NCBI GenBank assembly: GCA_902561155.1
Contig: CACEOY010000001.1
Coordinates: 124,001-188,000, forward strand
DNA: 64,000 nucleotides
Direction of reading: 5' to 3'
Origin: an uncultured Pelagibacteraceae bacterium
Lineage (GTDB): Bacteria; Pseudomonadota; Alphaproteobacteria; Pelagibacterales; Pelagibacteraceae
Of this stretch, positions 53,049 to 61,528 are shown one piece after another (position 1 is the stretch's first letter; the number at the start of each line of letters is the position of its first letter). The position numbers and the translations under genes were made by a program. The notes under the pieces were generated by a model. That model had not been told where the DNA came from, searched no databases, and saw nothing but the letters and a program-made list of their open reading frames with translations.

Positions 53049-54119
53049 TTAAAAACAAACTAAATGGTCAATAAAAATAGGAGTTTTAATACCAAACTTT
53101 TCAGATTTTTCGTGTTGATGAATGTGATGTGAGTGAACGAAAACCGGTATATGTTCACCTTTTTGAGTTTTTAACGTGTATATAAAGTTTGTACCCCTAA
53201 ATTTTCTATCTACAACCTCAAGTTTGAGCTTACTTTGATCGTCATGAATTAGATCTTCAGGCTGCAATAGTAGCTTTACACTTTTGCCAGTTGGATAGTT
53301 TTTTAGAAGTTTTCCTCTTATCTCTCCTAGCTCTTTATGTTGTAAACTATGAACAGCACAATCATTTGTAACAACTTTTACATCAACAAAAACACCTTTA
53401 TTTAAAAATTTTGCTACCTCTAAAGAGTTGGGTTCGTGGTGTACGTTATAAGGGACATCGTATTGTTTAAGCTCCTGGTTAAGTATTATCCCACATCTGT
53501 CAGCAAGCGAAAATGCTTCGTAAGAGTCATGAGTAACAATTATAGTTGTAAGGTTTATTTTTTTTAATAATTTTTTTACTGAATATTGTATTTCCTCTTT
53601 TAAATTTTGATCAATATTAGAAAAAGGCTCATCTAATAATAATAAATCGGGTTTAGACATTAAGGATCTAGCTAAAGACACTCTTTGTGCTTCACCGGCA
53701 CTAATTTGATGAGGAAACTTTTCTAAAATAGGTTCAATATGAAGTAATTTTATTATATCTTCTGCTTCATAGGAAAAACCGTTACCATTAGATCTTTTTT
53801 TACCAAAATTTATATTGTCGATGACTTTGTAATTTGGGAATAGTGAATTATCTTGAAACGACAAAGCTATATTTCTTTTTTCAGGTTCAAGATGAACATC
53901 ATTAGAGGATATTAGTTTATCTTTTAAATAAATTTCACCTGCACTCAGTTTTTGCAATCCAGCAATAGTTCTTAGTATCGTTGTTTTACCTACGCCAGAG
54001 GGACCCAGCAAGGAAACAATTTCTCCTTTTTTTTCTATTTTAAGATTTACGTTATTAACTTTATTTTTTTCACTTGCAACAAAGTTACCATTTTTTATTT
54101 CAAAAAATCGATTTGACAT
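53049..54119 (-). CDS. fbpC: Iron(III) ABC transporter ATP-binding protein
   Basis: LLGPSGVGKTTILRTIAGLQ; HQISAGEAQRVSLARSL; LLLDEPFSNID; C-terminal regulatory domain. Confidence 0.9.
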   Translation of the reverse strand: MSNRFFEIKNGNFVASEKNKVNNVNLKIEKKGEIVSLLGPSGVGKTTILRTIAGLQKLSAGEIYLKDKLISSNDVHLEPEKRNIALSFQDNSLFPNYKVIDNINFGKKRSNGNGFSYEAEDIIKLLHIEPILEKFPHQISAGEAQRVSLARSLMSKPDLLLLDEPFSNIDQNLKEEIQYSVKKLLKKINLTTIIVTHDSYEAFSLADRCGIILNQELKQYDVPYNVHHEPNSLEVAKFLNKGVFVDVKVVTNDCAVHSLQHKELGEIRGKLLKNYPTGKSVKLLLQPEDLIHDDQSKLKLEVVDRKFRGTNFIYTLKTQKGEHIPVFVHSHHIHQHEKSEKFGIKTPIFIDHLVCF

Positions 54120-54131
54120 TTTTTGATTATA

Positions 54132-55748
54132 TTAGTTTTTTTGTGAAAGTATATATTTCGAGGAAAATAATATGAGGATAGATGCCCAGCCAATAAGAAA
54201 TAAAGAAGGTAATGCCGCAGCCTCTAATAAATCTTGAGATGCATACACATAAGCCTGTGTTGCAAAAGTCTCAAAATTGAAAGGTCTTAATATCATTGTT
54301 ATTGGTAACTCTTTAATTATTTCTAATGATATAAGAACTACAATTAAGATTATATTATTTTTTAAATATGGAACATGGATTTTTGAAAAAGTCTTAATTT
54401 TAGAATATCCGAGTAAGTATGCGCTTTCATCAATTGAATTATTAATTTTTTCATAACTTGATTTGATTCCATTAAAAGAAAGAGAAAAGAATCTTATAAA
54501 ATATGCTAATATTAATCCAAATATAGAGCCAATAAATATTTTTTTTGTATTTCCTAAATTTGTATTTTCGTTTATTAAATCACTAAAATTCGAAAATAAA
54601 GTTATAAACGCTACAGCCAATATTACACCAGGAATAGCGTACCCTGAAATTGAAAAATTAGTTAAATAATTTAAAATTTTACTTTTTGATATTCTGCTTC
54701 CATAATTGATAAACAATGAAATAAAAACTAGTACTAAACTAGCCAGGCCGACCAAATACATGGTATTTAAATTAATTTTCAAAATATTTATATCTTGGAT
54801 GTATTTAGGAAATTTTAAAGTCCAATAAATCATCTGTGAAACTGGAAAGATAAAACTTATAAAAAAAACCAAAAAGCAAAAAGAAAATGCTAATAAAGAT
54901 TTTTTCCCGCTAAGTTTAATTTTATTAATTGGTTTGAATCCTCTGCCTGGCTGGTGGTATCTTGCTTCTTTTCTAGAATAAATTTCAATTGATAATAAAG
55001 CAAATATAAATATCAAAAGAATAAATGAAATCTGATTGGCTGAGTTAAGATCATCAAAAGATAGCCATGAATTATAAATCCCTGTAGTTAAAGTTGAGAC
55101 ACTAAAAATTGAAACTGTTCCAAAATCGGATAAACATTCCATTGCAACTAAAGCTAAGCCAGCAATAATAGCTGGTCTGGCTGAAGGTAAAATAATCTTA
55201 AAGAGAGTTTCTTTCTCAGATAAACCTAAATTTTGTCCAACTTCTATATAATTATTTGATTGAAAGAAAAATGACGATCTTGTTAATACGTATACATAAG
55301 GGAACAAAGAAAAACTAATAGCTATAATTGATCCTAATATTCCATCTAATTTAGGTATATGCGGGTTATAATTATATTCACCAAATATATTCGTGAGTAT
55401 CGTATAGGCAGTTCCATAGTTTTCAAAAAAAGAAATTATAGAAAAAGCAAATATATATCCAGGTATTGCAAACGCTAAAATTAAAGCCCAACTAAAAAAG
55501 TTACATAATGGAAATTCATAAAATGATATGAAATAAGCTGAAATAACACCTAATAAAAGCGTTATAAACAAAACTGAAATTAAAATTATTAATGAATTAT
55601 TTATATAATCAAATAGAAACGTATTTTTTAATACGGTAAAATAATTACTAGTTTCAGAAAAAAAACTAAAAAATACAGTGATAATTGGCATTGCAACTAC
55701 CAATGCAATTATTAATGAGCTAAAAAACCAAAAGTTGTATTTAGTCAT
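54132..55748 (-). CDS. fbpB: Iron(III) ABC transporter permease (fused FbpB type)
   Basis: 538 aa, about 12 TM; two EAA-like loops: EVGQNLGLSEKETLFKIILPSARPAI and ESAYLLGYSKIKTFSKIHVPYLKN. Confidence 0.9.
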   Translation of the reverse strand: MTKYNFWFFSSLIIALVVAMPIITVFFSFFSETSNYFTVLKNTFLFDYINNSLIILISVLFITLLLGVISAYFISFYEFPLCNFFSWALILAFAIPGYIFAFSIISFFENYGTAYTILTNIFGEYNYNPHIPKLDGILGSIIAISFSLFPYVYVLTRSSFFFQSNNYIEVGQNLGLSEKETLFKIILPSARPAIIAGLALVAMECLSDFGTVSIFSVSTLTTGIYNSWLSFDDLNSANQISFILLIFIFALLSIEIYSRKEARYHQPGRGFKPINKIKLSGKKSLLAFSFCFLVFFISFIFPVSQMIYWTLKFPKYIQDINILKINLNTMYLVGLASLVLVFISLFINYGSRISKSKILNYLTNFSISGYAIPGVILAVAFITLFSNFSDLINENTNLGNTKKIFIGSIFGLILAYFIRFFSLSFNGIKSSYEKINNSIDESAYLLGYSKIKTFSKIHVPYLKNNIILIVVLISLEIIKELPITMILRPFNFETFATQAYVYASQDLLEAAALPSLFLIGWASILILFSSKYILSQKN

Positions 55749-55913
55749 TTATTTTTTCAACTTGATTTTATCTTTAAGTGGAGAAAATATTTTTTTTGCC
55801 TCTTCAAATTTTAATTCTTTTGGTTCTCTGTTTTTAAGCTGAATTTGCATGATTTTAGCATCATTATTACAGGTACTACAACACTTATTAAAGTAATTTA
55901 ATTTATTTTTCAT
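55749..55913 (-). CDS. Small Cys-containing ORF (54 aa) between fbpA and fbpB; not in the ORF track
   Basis: Own translation: MKNKLNYFNKCCSTCNNDAKIMQIQLKNREPKELKFEEAKKIFSPLKDKIKLKK*; stop codon directly abuts the fbpB ATG at 55748. Confidence 0.55.
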   Translation of the reverse strand: MKNKLNYFNKCCSTCNNDAKIMQIQLKNREPKELKFEEAKKIFSPLKDKIKLKK

Positions 55914-55921
55914 AGTTTAAT

Positions 55922-55948
55922 ATTCATGGCGCTTTTAACGCCATGAAT
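55922..55948. promoter_or_regulatory. Perfect 10-bp stem / 7-nt loop hairpin between fbpA and the small ORF
   Basis: ATTCATGGCG-CTTTTAA-CGCCATGAAT; arms are exact reverse complements; no T-run follows on the minus strand. Confidence 0.75.
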
Positions 55949-55961
55949 TATTAATTAACAA

Positions 55962-56972
55962 CTATTTCCAACCTGCTGCTGTCATTACTTCTAATGCATC
56001 AGCTTGTCTTTTTCCGTAATTAACAACTTTAGTTTTAAGATCTTGTTTAAAATCTAAACCCATATTAACTACTAACGGATGAGGTGAAACACCTGTTATC
56101 ATTGGATATTCAAAAGTATTGTTAACAATATGCTCCTGTGCTTCCTGACTTAATAAGAACTCTACAAGCTTAATTGCGTTAGCTTTGTTAGGAGCTCCCT
56201 TTACTAAACCTGCACCACTGATATTCATGTGTGTTCCTCTACCATCCTGATTAGGGAAGAAAGGTTTTACTTTTTTTGCTGCTGCTTGTTGCTCAGCACC
56301 TTTTTTACCTGATAACATAAGAGCTAAGTAGTATGTATTAGCTACTGCAATATCAGCCTCTCCTGCTGCTACTGCTAATATCTGTGCTCTGTCATTACCT
56401 TTTGGAGATCTAGCCATATTCGAAACCATACCTTTTGACCAATCTGCGACTTTACCTTTTCCATTATTTTTTATTAATGAAGCAACAAGTGATTGGTTAT
56501 AAATATTGTTAGAAGCTCTTATTACCAATCTACCTTTCCATTTTGGATCAGCTAAACTTTCATATGTTAACCCTCTTAACTCTGCGCCAGTAACCCTCTC
56601 TGGAGCGAAGTATACTATTCTTGCTCTTTTAGCTATTCCAACCCATTTAGATGTTCTAAAATTACTTGGAACTGCTGACTTGATTGAATTGCTAGTTAAA
56701 CCGCCTTGTAAATTTGCTGCAAATGCGCCAAGTCTGCCAGCATCAGCTGTTATATATAAGTCTGCTGTGCCACCCTCTGCGATTATTCTTTTCTCTAATG
56801 CACCTGATTTTCCAGATACAACATTTACTTTTATTCCTGTTTTAGCTGTAAATTTTTCATACAATTGAACATCTGAATCGTAATGTCTTGCACTGAATAT
56901 ATTTACTTCGTTAGCTAAAAGATTTCCAAAAATAAAAAATAATGCCGTAACCGTTAATATTATTTTTCTCAT
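55962..56972 (-). CDS. fbpA: Iron(III) ABC transporter substrate-binding protein (FbpA/FutA family)
   Basis: NEVNIFSARHYDSDVQLYEKFTAKTGIKVNVVSG; EGGTADLYITADAGRL; NRAQILAVAAGEADIAVANTYYLA. Confidence 0.93.
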   Translation of the reverse strand: MRKIILTVTALFFIFGNLLANEVNIFSARHYDSDVQLYEKFTAKTGIKVNVVSGKSGALEKRIIAEGGTADLYITADAGRLGAFAANLQGGLTSNSIKSAVPSNFRTSKWVGIAKRARIVYFAPERVTGAELRGLTYESLADPKWKGRLVIRASNNIYNQSLVASLIKNNGKGKVADWSKGMVSNMARSPKGNDRAQILAVAAGEADIAVANTYYLALMLSGKKGAEQQAAAKKVKPFFPNQDGRGTHMNISGAGLVKGAPNKANAIKLVEFLLSQEAQEHIVNNTFEYPMITGVSPHPLVVNMGLDFKQDLKTKVVNYGKRQADALEVMTAAGWK

Positions 56973-57011
56973 TATCTCCCTCGTTAGTTTTGCGAATGGT
57001 TCTCAATTACA

Positions 57012-57038
57012 TGAGAATGAGAATAATTATCATTATCA
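57012..57038. promoter_or_regulatory. Fur-box-like operator upstream of fbpA
   Basis: tgagaatgagaataattatcattatca: imperfect palindrome close to the classical GATAATGATAATCATTATC consensus; about 40 bp upstream of the fbpA ATG. Confidence 0.7.
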
Positions 57039-57076
57039 ATAATGTCGCACCTGATACGGGAAAATTATTTGATTAA

Positions 57077-57217
57077 TTATTTTTTGATTAAAGTTTTTTT
57101 CTTGAAGAGATAGTAGAAGTCTGACTGAAGATTATTTTTTGGCTTTAGTATACTAGTTTTTAGCCTACCGTACTTTAGCTCTTTAGCATTTTTAATTCTT
57201 GAAGCTAAGATTCTCAT
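57077..57217 (-). CDS. Possible 46-aa small ORF upstream of fbpA
   Basis: Own translation: MRILASRIKNAKELKYGRLKTSILKPKNNLQSDFYYLFKKKTLIKK*; not in the track; only ORF evidence. Confidence 0.25.
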   Translation of the reverse strand: MRILASRIKNAKELKYGRLKTSILKPKNNLQSDFYYLFKKKTLIKK

Positions 57218-57286
57218 GAGACTATACTATCATAAGTTGAGTTTAACACAACCCAAGATTGTTTCATTTTGGGCCCTTTTTATATA

Positions 57287-57300
57287 TGTTATATTATAAC
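57287..57300. promoter_or_regulatory. Zur-box-like palindrome upstream of the BASS transporter
   Basis: TGTTATATTATAAC, identical over 14 nt to the site at 63119-63132 upstream of znuA. Confidence 0.45.
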
Positions 57301-57313
57301 GTCAGAGGAATAA

Positions 57314-58159
57314 GTGGAAATTGCAAAAAGTATAGCGCCAATATGTTTGGCTATAATAATGTTCGGTCTTGGACTAGGTTTAACAGCTCAAGATTTTTTA
57401 AGGGTAATTAAAAATCCTAAAGATTTTTTTATTGGCTTTTTATCACAAGTAATTCTTCTTCCTATAGTGGCTATTATCTTAATAAGTTTAATTTCGTTAC
57501 CTCTTGAAATAGCTCTTGGTGTTATGATTATAGCTTCAGCACCAGGTGGCGTTACATCAAATATTTTAACAAAGTTTGCTGGCGGTGATGTTGCGTTATC
57601 AGTTAGTTTAACTGCTGTTGTAAGTTTACTCAGTATCTTAACAGTCCCTTTTATATTTTTTAATTCTGCTAATTTTTTAGGCTTAGAAATTACAAAAGAA
57701 ATATCGATGATTAATATTGCAGTAAAAATGTTTTTTGTTGTTACTGTGCCGGTTATTTTAGGCATGATAGTAAGAAGCTTAATGACGGAATTTATTGTCT
57801 CAAAAACTTTATTAATTCAAAGATTATCAGTCATTTTATTTTTAGTTGTGTTCATATCTATTTGGGTCGAGGAATGGGATAGAATAGTAAGTTTTATAAC
57901 CAGAGCGGGTCTAATAACTTTCATTCTCAATATTACAATGATTGTTTTAGGTTATTTTATCGCTAAAATTTTTGCTTCGGGTATACCGCAAAGAAAATGT
58001 ATTTCTCTTGAATGTGGTTTACAAAATGGAACTCTAGCGGTGTTTGTAGCAACTCAATTATTTGACGATATTGTATTTATGGTTCCTACGGCTGCATATG
58101 CTCTAATTATGTTTGTAACTTCAATAGTTTTTGTTCTTTTTGTAAGAAAAATTAATTAA
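57314..58159 (+). CDS. Bile acid:sodium symporter (BASS) family transporter, GTG start
   Basis: APICLAIIMFGLGLGLTAQDF; IIASAPGGVTSNILTKFAGGDVALSVSLTAVVSLLSILTVPF; ISLECGLQNGTLAVFVA. Confidence 0.92.
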   Translation: MEIAKSIAPICLAIIMFGLGLGLTAQDFLRVIKNPKDFFIGFLSQVILLPIVAIILISLISLPLEIALGVMIIASAPGGVTSNILTKFAGGDVALSVSLTAVVSLLSILTVPFIFFNSANFLGLEITKEISMINIAVKMFFVVTVPVILGMIVRSLMTEFIVSKTLLIQRLSVILFLVVFISIWVEEWDRIVSFITRAGLITFILNITMIVLGYFIAKIFASGIPQRKCISLECGLQNGTLAVFVATQLFDDIVFMVPTAAYALIMFVTSIVFVLFVRKIN

Positions 58160-58160
58160 A

Positions 58161-59027
58161 TTATCTAGATTTTATATTATCTTGTGGAATAATTTTTTGG
58201 GTTATTCGATCTAATATAATTGCTAAAATTACAATACCTGTTCCGCCTATTACAGCACCTCCTATGTCTAATCTACCTAAAGCGACATAAACTGTTAATC
58301 CTAACCCGCCTGCCCCAATTAAGGCTGCAATAACAACCATTGATAAAGCTAACATTAAAGTTTGATTTACTCCAGCCATTATAGTTTTCATTGCTAAAGG
58401 AATTTCTATTTTTCTTAAAATTAAAAACCTAGTTAATCCTAAACTTGCACCTGCTTCCTTAAATCCTTTGCCTACTTGTCTAATACCTAGATTAGTTAAT
58501 CTTACAATTGGTGGTAATGCGAATATAATGGTTGCAATTACTCCCGGTGTTAAGCCAACACCAAATAACATTACAACTGGAATTAAATAGACAAAACTTG
58601 GAATAGTTTGCATTATATCAAGTACCGGTCTTAAAATTGCTTCAAATAAGTTACTTCTTGATGCAACAATGCCTAATGGAATACCAATTAACATACAAAA
58701 AATCACCGCTGTAAAAATCATGGCTAATGTTGTCATTGTTTCTTGCCATAAATCTACTAGATCAATAAAAATTAAACTTAGTGCTGAAAGAATTGCAAGT
58801 TTTATTCCATTTGTTTTAAATGCAAATGCCATGAAAATTAAAATGACTATTGGAAATGGTATAAAGTTAAAAAGAGTGTCTAAACCGTTAAGAACTGAGT
58901 CAATTGGTGCAGATAATTTTTTAAAGAGTGGTCGTTGCATAAACAACCACTCTTTAATATGTTTTTCAATCCATTCTGCTATCGGAATGTATACTTCATA
59001 GTCAGATGGTGAAAGTTTTAAGCTCAC
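58161..59027 (-). CDS. proW: Glycine betaine/proline ABC transporter permease
   Basis: WLFMQRPLFKKLSAPIDSVLNGLDTLF; LDIMQTIPSFVYLIPVVMLFGVG; GFKEAGASLGLTRFLILRKIEIPLAMKTIMAGVNQTLMLALSMVVIAALIGAGGLG. Confidence 0.93.
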   Translation of the reverse strand: MSLKLSPSDYEVYIPIAEWIEKHIKEWLFMQRPLFKKLSAPIDSVLNGLDTLFNFIPFPIVILIFMAFAFKTNGIKLAILSALSLIFIDLVDLWQETMTTLAMIFTAVIFCMLIGIPLGIVASRSNLFEAILRPVLDIMQTIPSFVYLIPVVMLFGVGLTPGVIATIIFALPPIVRLTNLGIRQVGKGFKEAGASLGLTRFLILRKIEIPLAMKTIMAGVNQTLMLALSMVVIAALIGAGGLGLTVYVALGRLDIGGAVIGGTGIVILAIILDRITQKIIPQDNIKSR

Positions 59028-59039
59028 TTATCTTAAAGC

Positions 59040-59981
59040 TTACTTAATCCAACTATCGAACGTACTTTGGTTCGCTTTTATCCATTCTGCAGCATGCTTC
59101 TTGATGGCTCTTTCGCTTTTTTCACCCGCATTCATTTTCATGTTTTGCGCAGCGATATCCGCTAGTGGAATAGATGCTTTAGTAAGCATTTTTTTCACTT
59201 TTGGATTAGCTTTTAAGAAGTCTGAATTTGCCGCTGGACGAATGTCATCAGCACCAAAACCCATATTTATTTTAGATTTTGTTGCATTAGGAACGCTAAC
59301 TTTTTTAGTTTGGCTGTAAGGAACTTCTATCCAAACAACATCCTGTCCAAGTTTTAAAGCACCAACAGTCCAATTCGGAGTCCATGTATAAAATAATACA
59401 GGTTTTCCGTTTTTATATTTTGCTACTGCATCAGCCATAGAAGCTGAGTAGTCAGCTTTCACTGGATTAATAAAGTCACCTAAACCAAGTTCAGCAAAAT
59501 GTTTTGTAATTTGCTTCTCACAACCCCAACCTGGAGGGCAAGCAACCATGTCTGCTTTACCGTCGCCATTTGAGTCCCAAGCTTTAGCGTTTGCTTTAAT
59601 ATCCATTACGCTTTTGATACCGTATTTATCAGCTGATTTTTTATCAACTAGGTAACCTTGTAAGCCACCTTTTTTCATAACATAACCAACTTTTTTTACT
59701 TTACCTTTAGCTTCTTTCATATAACCGTCGTGAGTTCCAAACCAACCATTTACCCATAGGTCTAGATCTCCTGCTGCTGCTGCAACATAAAATACTGAAG
59801 GCTTGATTGCTTTAGGTTCAGTTACTTTGTAACCCATTTTTTCCAAAGCTTGTTTGTATATTTCAGCTTGGAAATAACCAGTATCCCAGTTTGCTTTAGC
59901 CATTTTTACTTCGTTTGCATTAACTGCGTTTGTTATAAACAAAGCGGCAATTAACGTTACTAGATGTTTAAAATGTTTCAT
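59040..59981 (-). CDS. proX: Glycine betaine/proline-type ABC transporter substrate-binding protein (paralog 1)
   Basis: VKMAKANWDTGYFQAEIYKQALEKMGYKV; DLDLWVNGWFGTH; CPPGWGCEKQITKHFAELGLG. Start trimmed to MKHFKHL at 59981 behind AAGGGGGATTAC (SD); the track ORF begins at 60014. Confidence 0.92.
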   Translation of the reverse strand: MKHFKHLVTLIAALFITNAVNANEVKMAKANWDTGYFQAEIYKQALEKMGYKVTEPKAIKPSVFYVAAAAGDLDLWVNGWFGTHDGYMKEAKGKVKKVGYVMKKGGLQGYLVDKKSADKYGIKSVMDIKANAKAWDSNGDGKADMVACPPGWGCEKQITKHFAELGLGDFINPVKADYSASMADAVAKYKNGKPVLFYTWTPNWTVGALKLGQDVVWIEVPYSQTKKVSVPNATKSKINMGFGADDIRPAANSDFLKANPKVKKMLTKASIPLADIAAQNMKMNAGEKSERAIKKHAAEWIKANQSTFDSWIK

Positions 59982-60113
59982 GTAATCCCCCTTATTTTTA
60001 TAAAAAACTAGCATGTATAAAAGTTAAATGTAACCGTAATACAACTAAAAGGTGAGTCTTATTTCAAAAATGTAAGTAAAACGGGTGTTATTTAGGAATT
60101 TTTTAAATTTAAA

Positions 60114-61046
60114 TTAATTTATCCAGCTATCAAAAGTGCTTTGATTAGCTTTTATCCATTCTTCAGCGTGTTTCTTAATAGCTTTTTCACTTTTTTCACC
60201 AGCATTCATCTTAAGGTTTTGCTCAGCAATATCTGCTAGTGGTATAGAGGCTTTTTTTAACATTTTTTCAACTTTAGGATTTGCTTTTAAAAAATCAACA
60301 TTTGCTGCTGCTCTAATGTCATTTACACCAAAACCCATATTTAATTTAGATTTTGTTGCATTTGGTACTTTTACTTCTTTTGTATCGCTATAAGGCGCTT
60401 CAATCCAAACTACGTCTTTTCCTAATTTTAATGTTCCAACTGTCCAGTTTGGCGTCCAAGTATAAAATAAGATTGATTTTCCATTTTTGTATCTTGATAT
60501 CGTATCAGCCATAGATGCAGAATAATCAGCTTTTAATGGATTAATAAAATCCCCAAGACCAAGTTCTTCAAAATGTTTTGTAATTATCTTTTCGCATCCC
60601 CACCCTGGGTGACATGCTACTAAATCAGCTTTTCCATCGCCATTAGTGTCGAATTCTTTTGCATGTTTTTTGATATCCATTATTGATTTTATATTGAATT
60701 TGTCAGCTGTTTTCTTATCTATTAGATAGCCTTGTAAGCCACCTTTTTCTACAACATATCCTACTGGCTTAACTTTTCCCATTGCTTCGGTCACATAGGT
60801 ATTATGATTATCAAACCATCCGTTTACCCATAAATCCATATCACCTGCAGCGGCTGCCACATAAAAAACTTGAGGCTTCATTACTGTTGGTCCAGTTACT
60901 TTGTAACCCATTTTTTCAAGAGCTTTTTTATATATTTCTGCTTGAAAATAACCTGTATCCCAATCAGCTTTTCCCATTTTAATTTCTTTAGCATTTAAAG
61001 AAGTTAAGAAAAATAGAGCACTTATAATAGATATAATAAATTTCAT
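60114..61046 (-). CDS. proX: Glycine betaine/proline-type ABC transporter substrate-binding protein (paralog 2)
   Basis: Full-length paralog of the 59040-59981 product: IKMGKADWDTGYFQAEIYKKALEKMGYKVTGP; CHPGWGCEKIITKHFEELGLG. Confidence 0.92.
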   Translation of the reverse strand: MKFIISIISALFFLTSLNAKEIKMGKADWDTGYFQAEIYKKALEKMGYKVTGPTVMKPQVFYVAAAAGDMDLWVNGWFDNHNTYVTEAMGKVKPVGYVVEKGGLQGYLIDKKTADKFNIKSIMDIKKHAKEFDTNGDGKADLVACHPGWGCEKIITKHFEELGLGDFINPLKADYSASMADTISRYKNGKSILFYTWTPNWTVGTLKLGKDVVWIEAPYSDTKEVKVPNATKSKLNMGFGVNDIRAAANVDFLKANPKVEKMLKKASIPLADIAEQNLKMNAGEKSEKAIKKHAEEWIKANQSTFDSWIN

Positions 61047-61105
61047 TTTTAAAGATTAAGATAATTTAGTAGATATTGAAAATTGAGATTTGTCGCAGTA
61101 TTGAA

Positions 61106-61504
61106 TTAACTTCTTTTACAGGTTGTACATAAACCATAAAATTCTAAATTATATTTTTTATAGATCATGCCGGTTTTGTCATGAAAATTTTTTAAATATT
61201 TAGAAAGTTTTTTGTCGCTAATTTCAGTTACCTTTTCGCATGTTTCACAAATTGAAAAAGCGGTAGCTTTTGATATTTCACAATTAGAACTTTTACAGGC
61301 TACGAATGCATTTTTACTTTCCACTTTATGAATTTTACCAAGCTTAATTAATTTTTCTAAAGCTCTATAAACTTGAGGAGGAGCTTTAATACCCTTTTTT
61401 TTTACATTAAATAGAATTGAGTAAGCTTTAACCGGTTCTCTAGATTTTTCGATAATATCAAAAACTATTTGCTGATTTTTTGAAAGATTATTTTCTTTAT
61501 TCAT
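61106..61504 (-). CDS. zur: Fur-family regulator, Zur by context
   Basis: Winged-helix Fur fold (APPQVYRALEKLIKLGKIHKV); zinc ligands CETCEKV and CTTCKRS; downstream of znuCB. Confidence 0.88.
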   Translation of the reverse strand: MNKENNLSKNQQIVFDIIEKSREPVKAYSILFNVKKKGIKAPPQVYRALEKLIKLGKIHKVESKNAFVACKSSNCEISKATAFSICETCEKVTEISDKKLSKYLKNFHDKTGMIYKKYNLEFYGLCTTCKRS

Positions 61505-61528
61505 TTTAGCTATTGTACTGATTCTCCA

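Noticed and set aside
56506-56868. 120-aa plus-strand ORF opposite fbpA
   Set aside because: Antisense shadow of fbpA; no domain signature.
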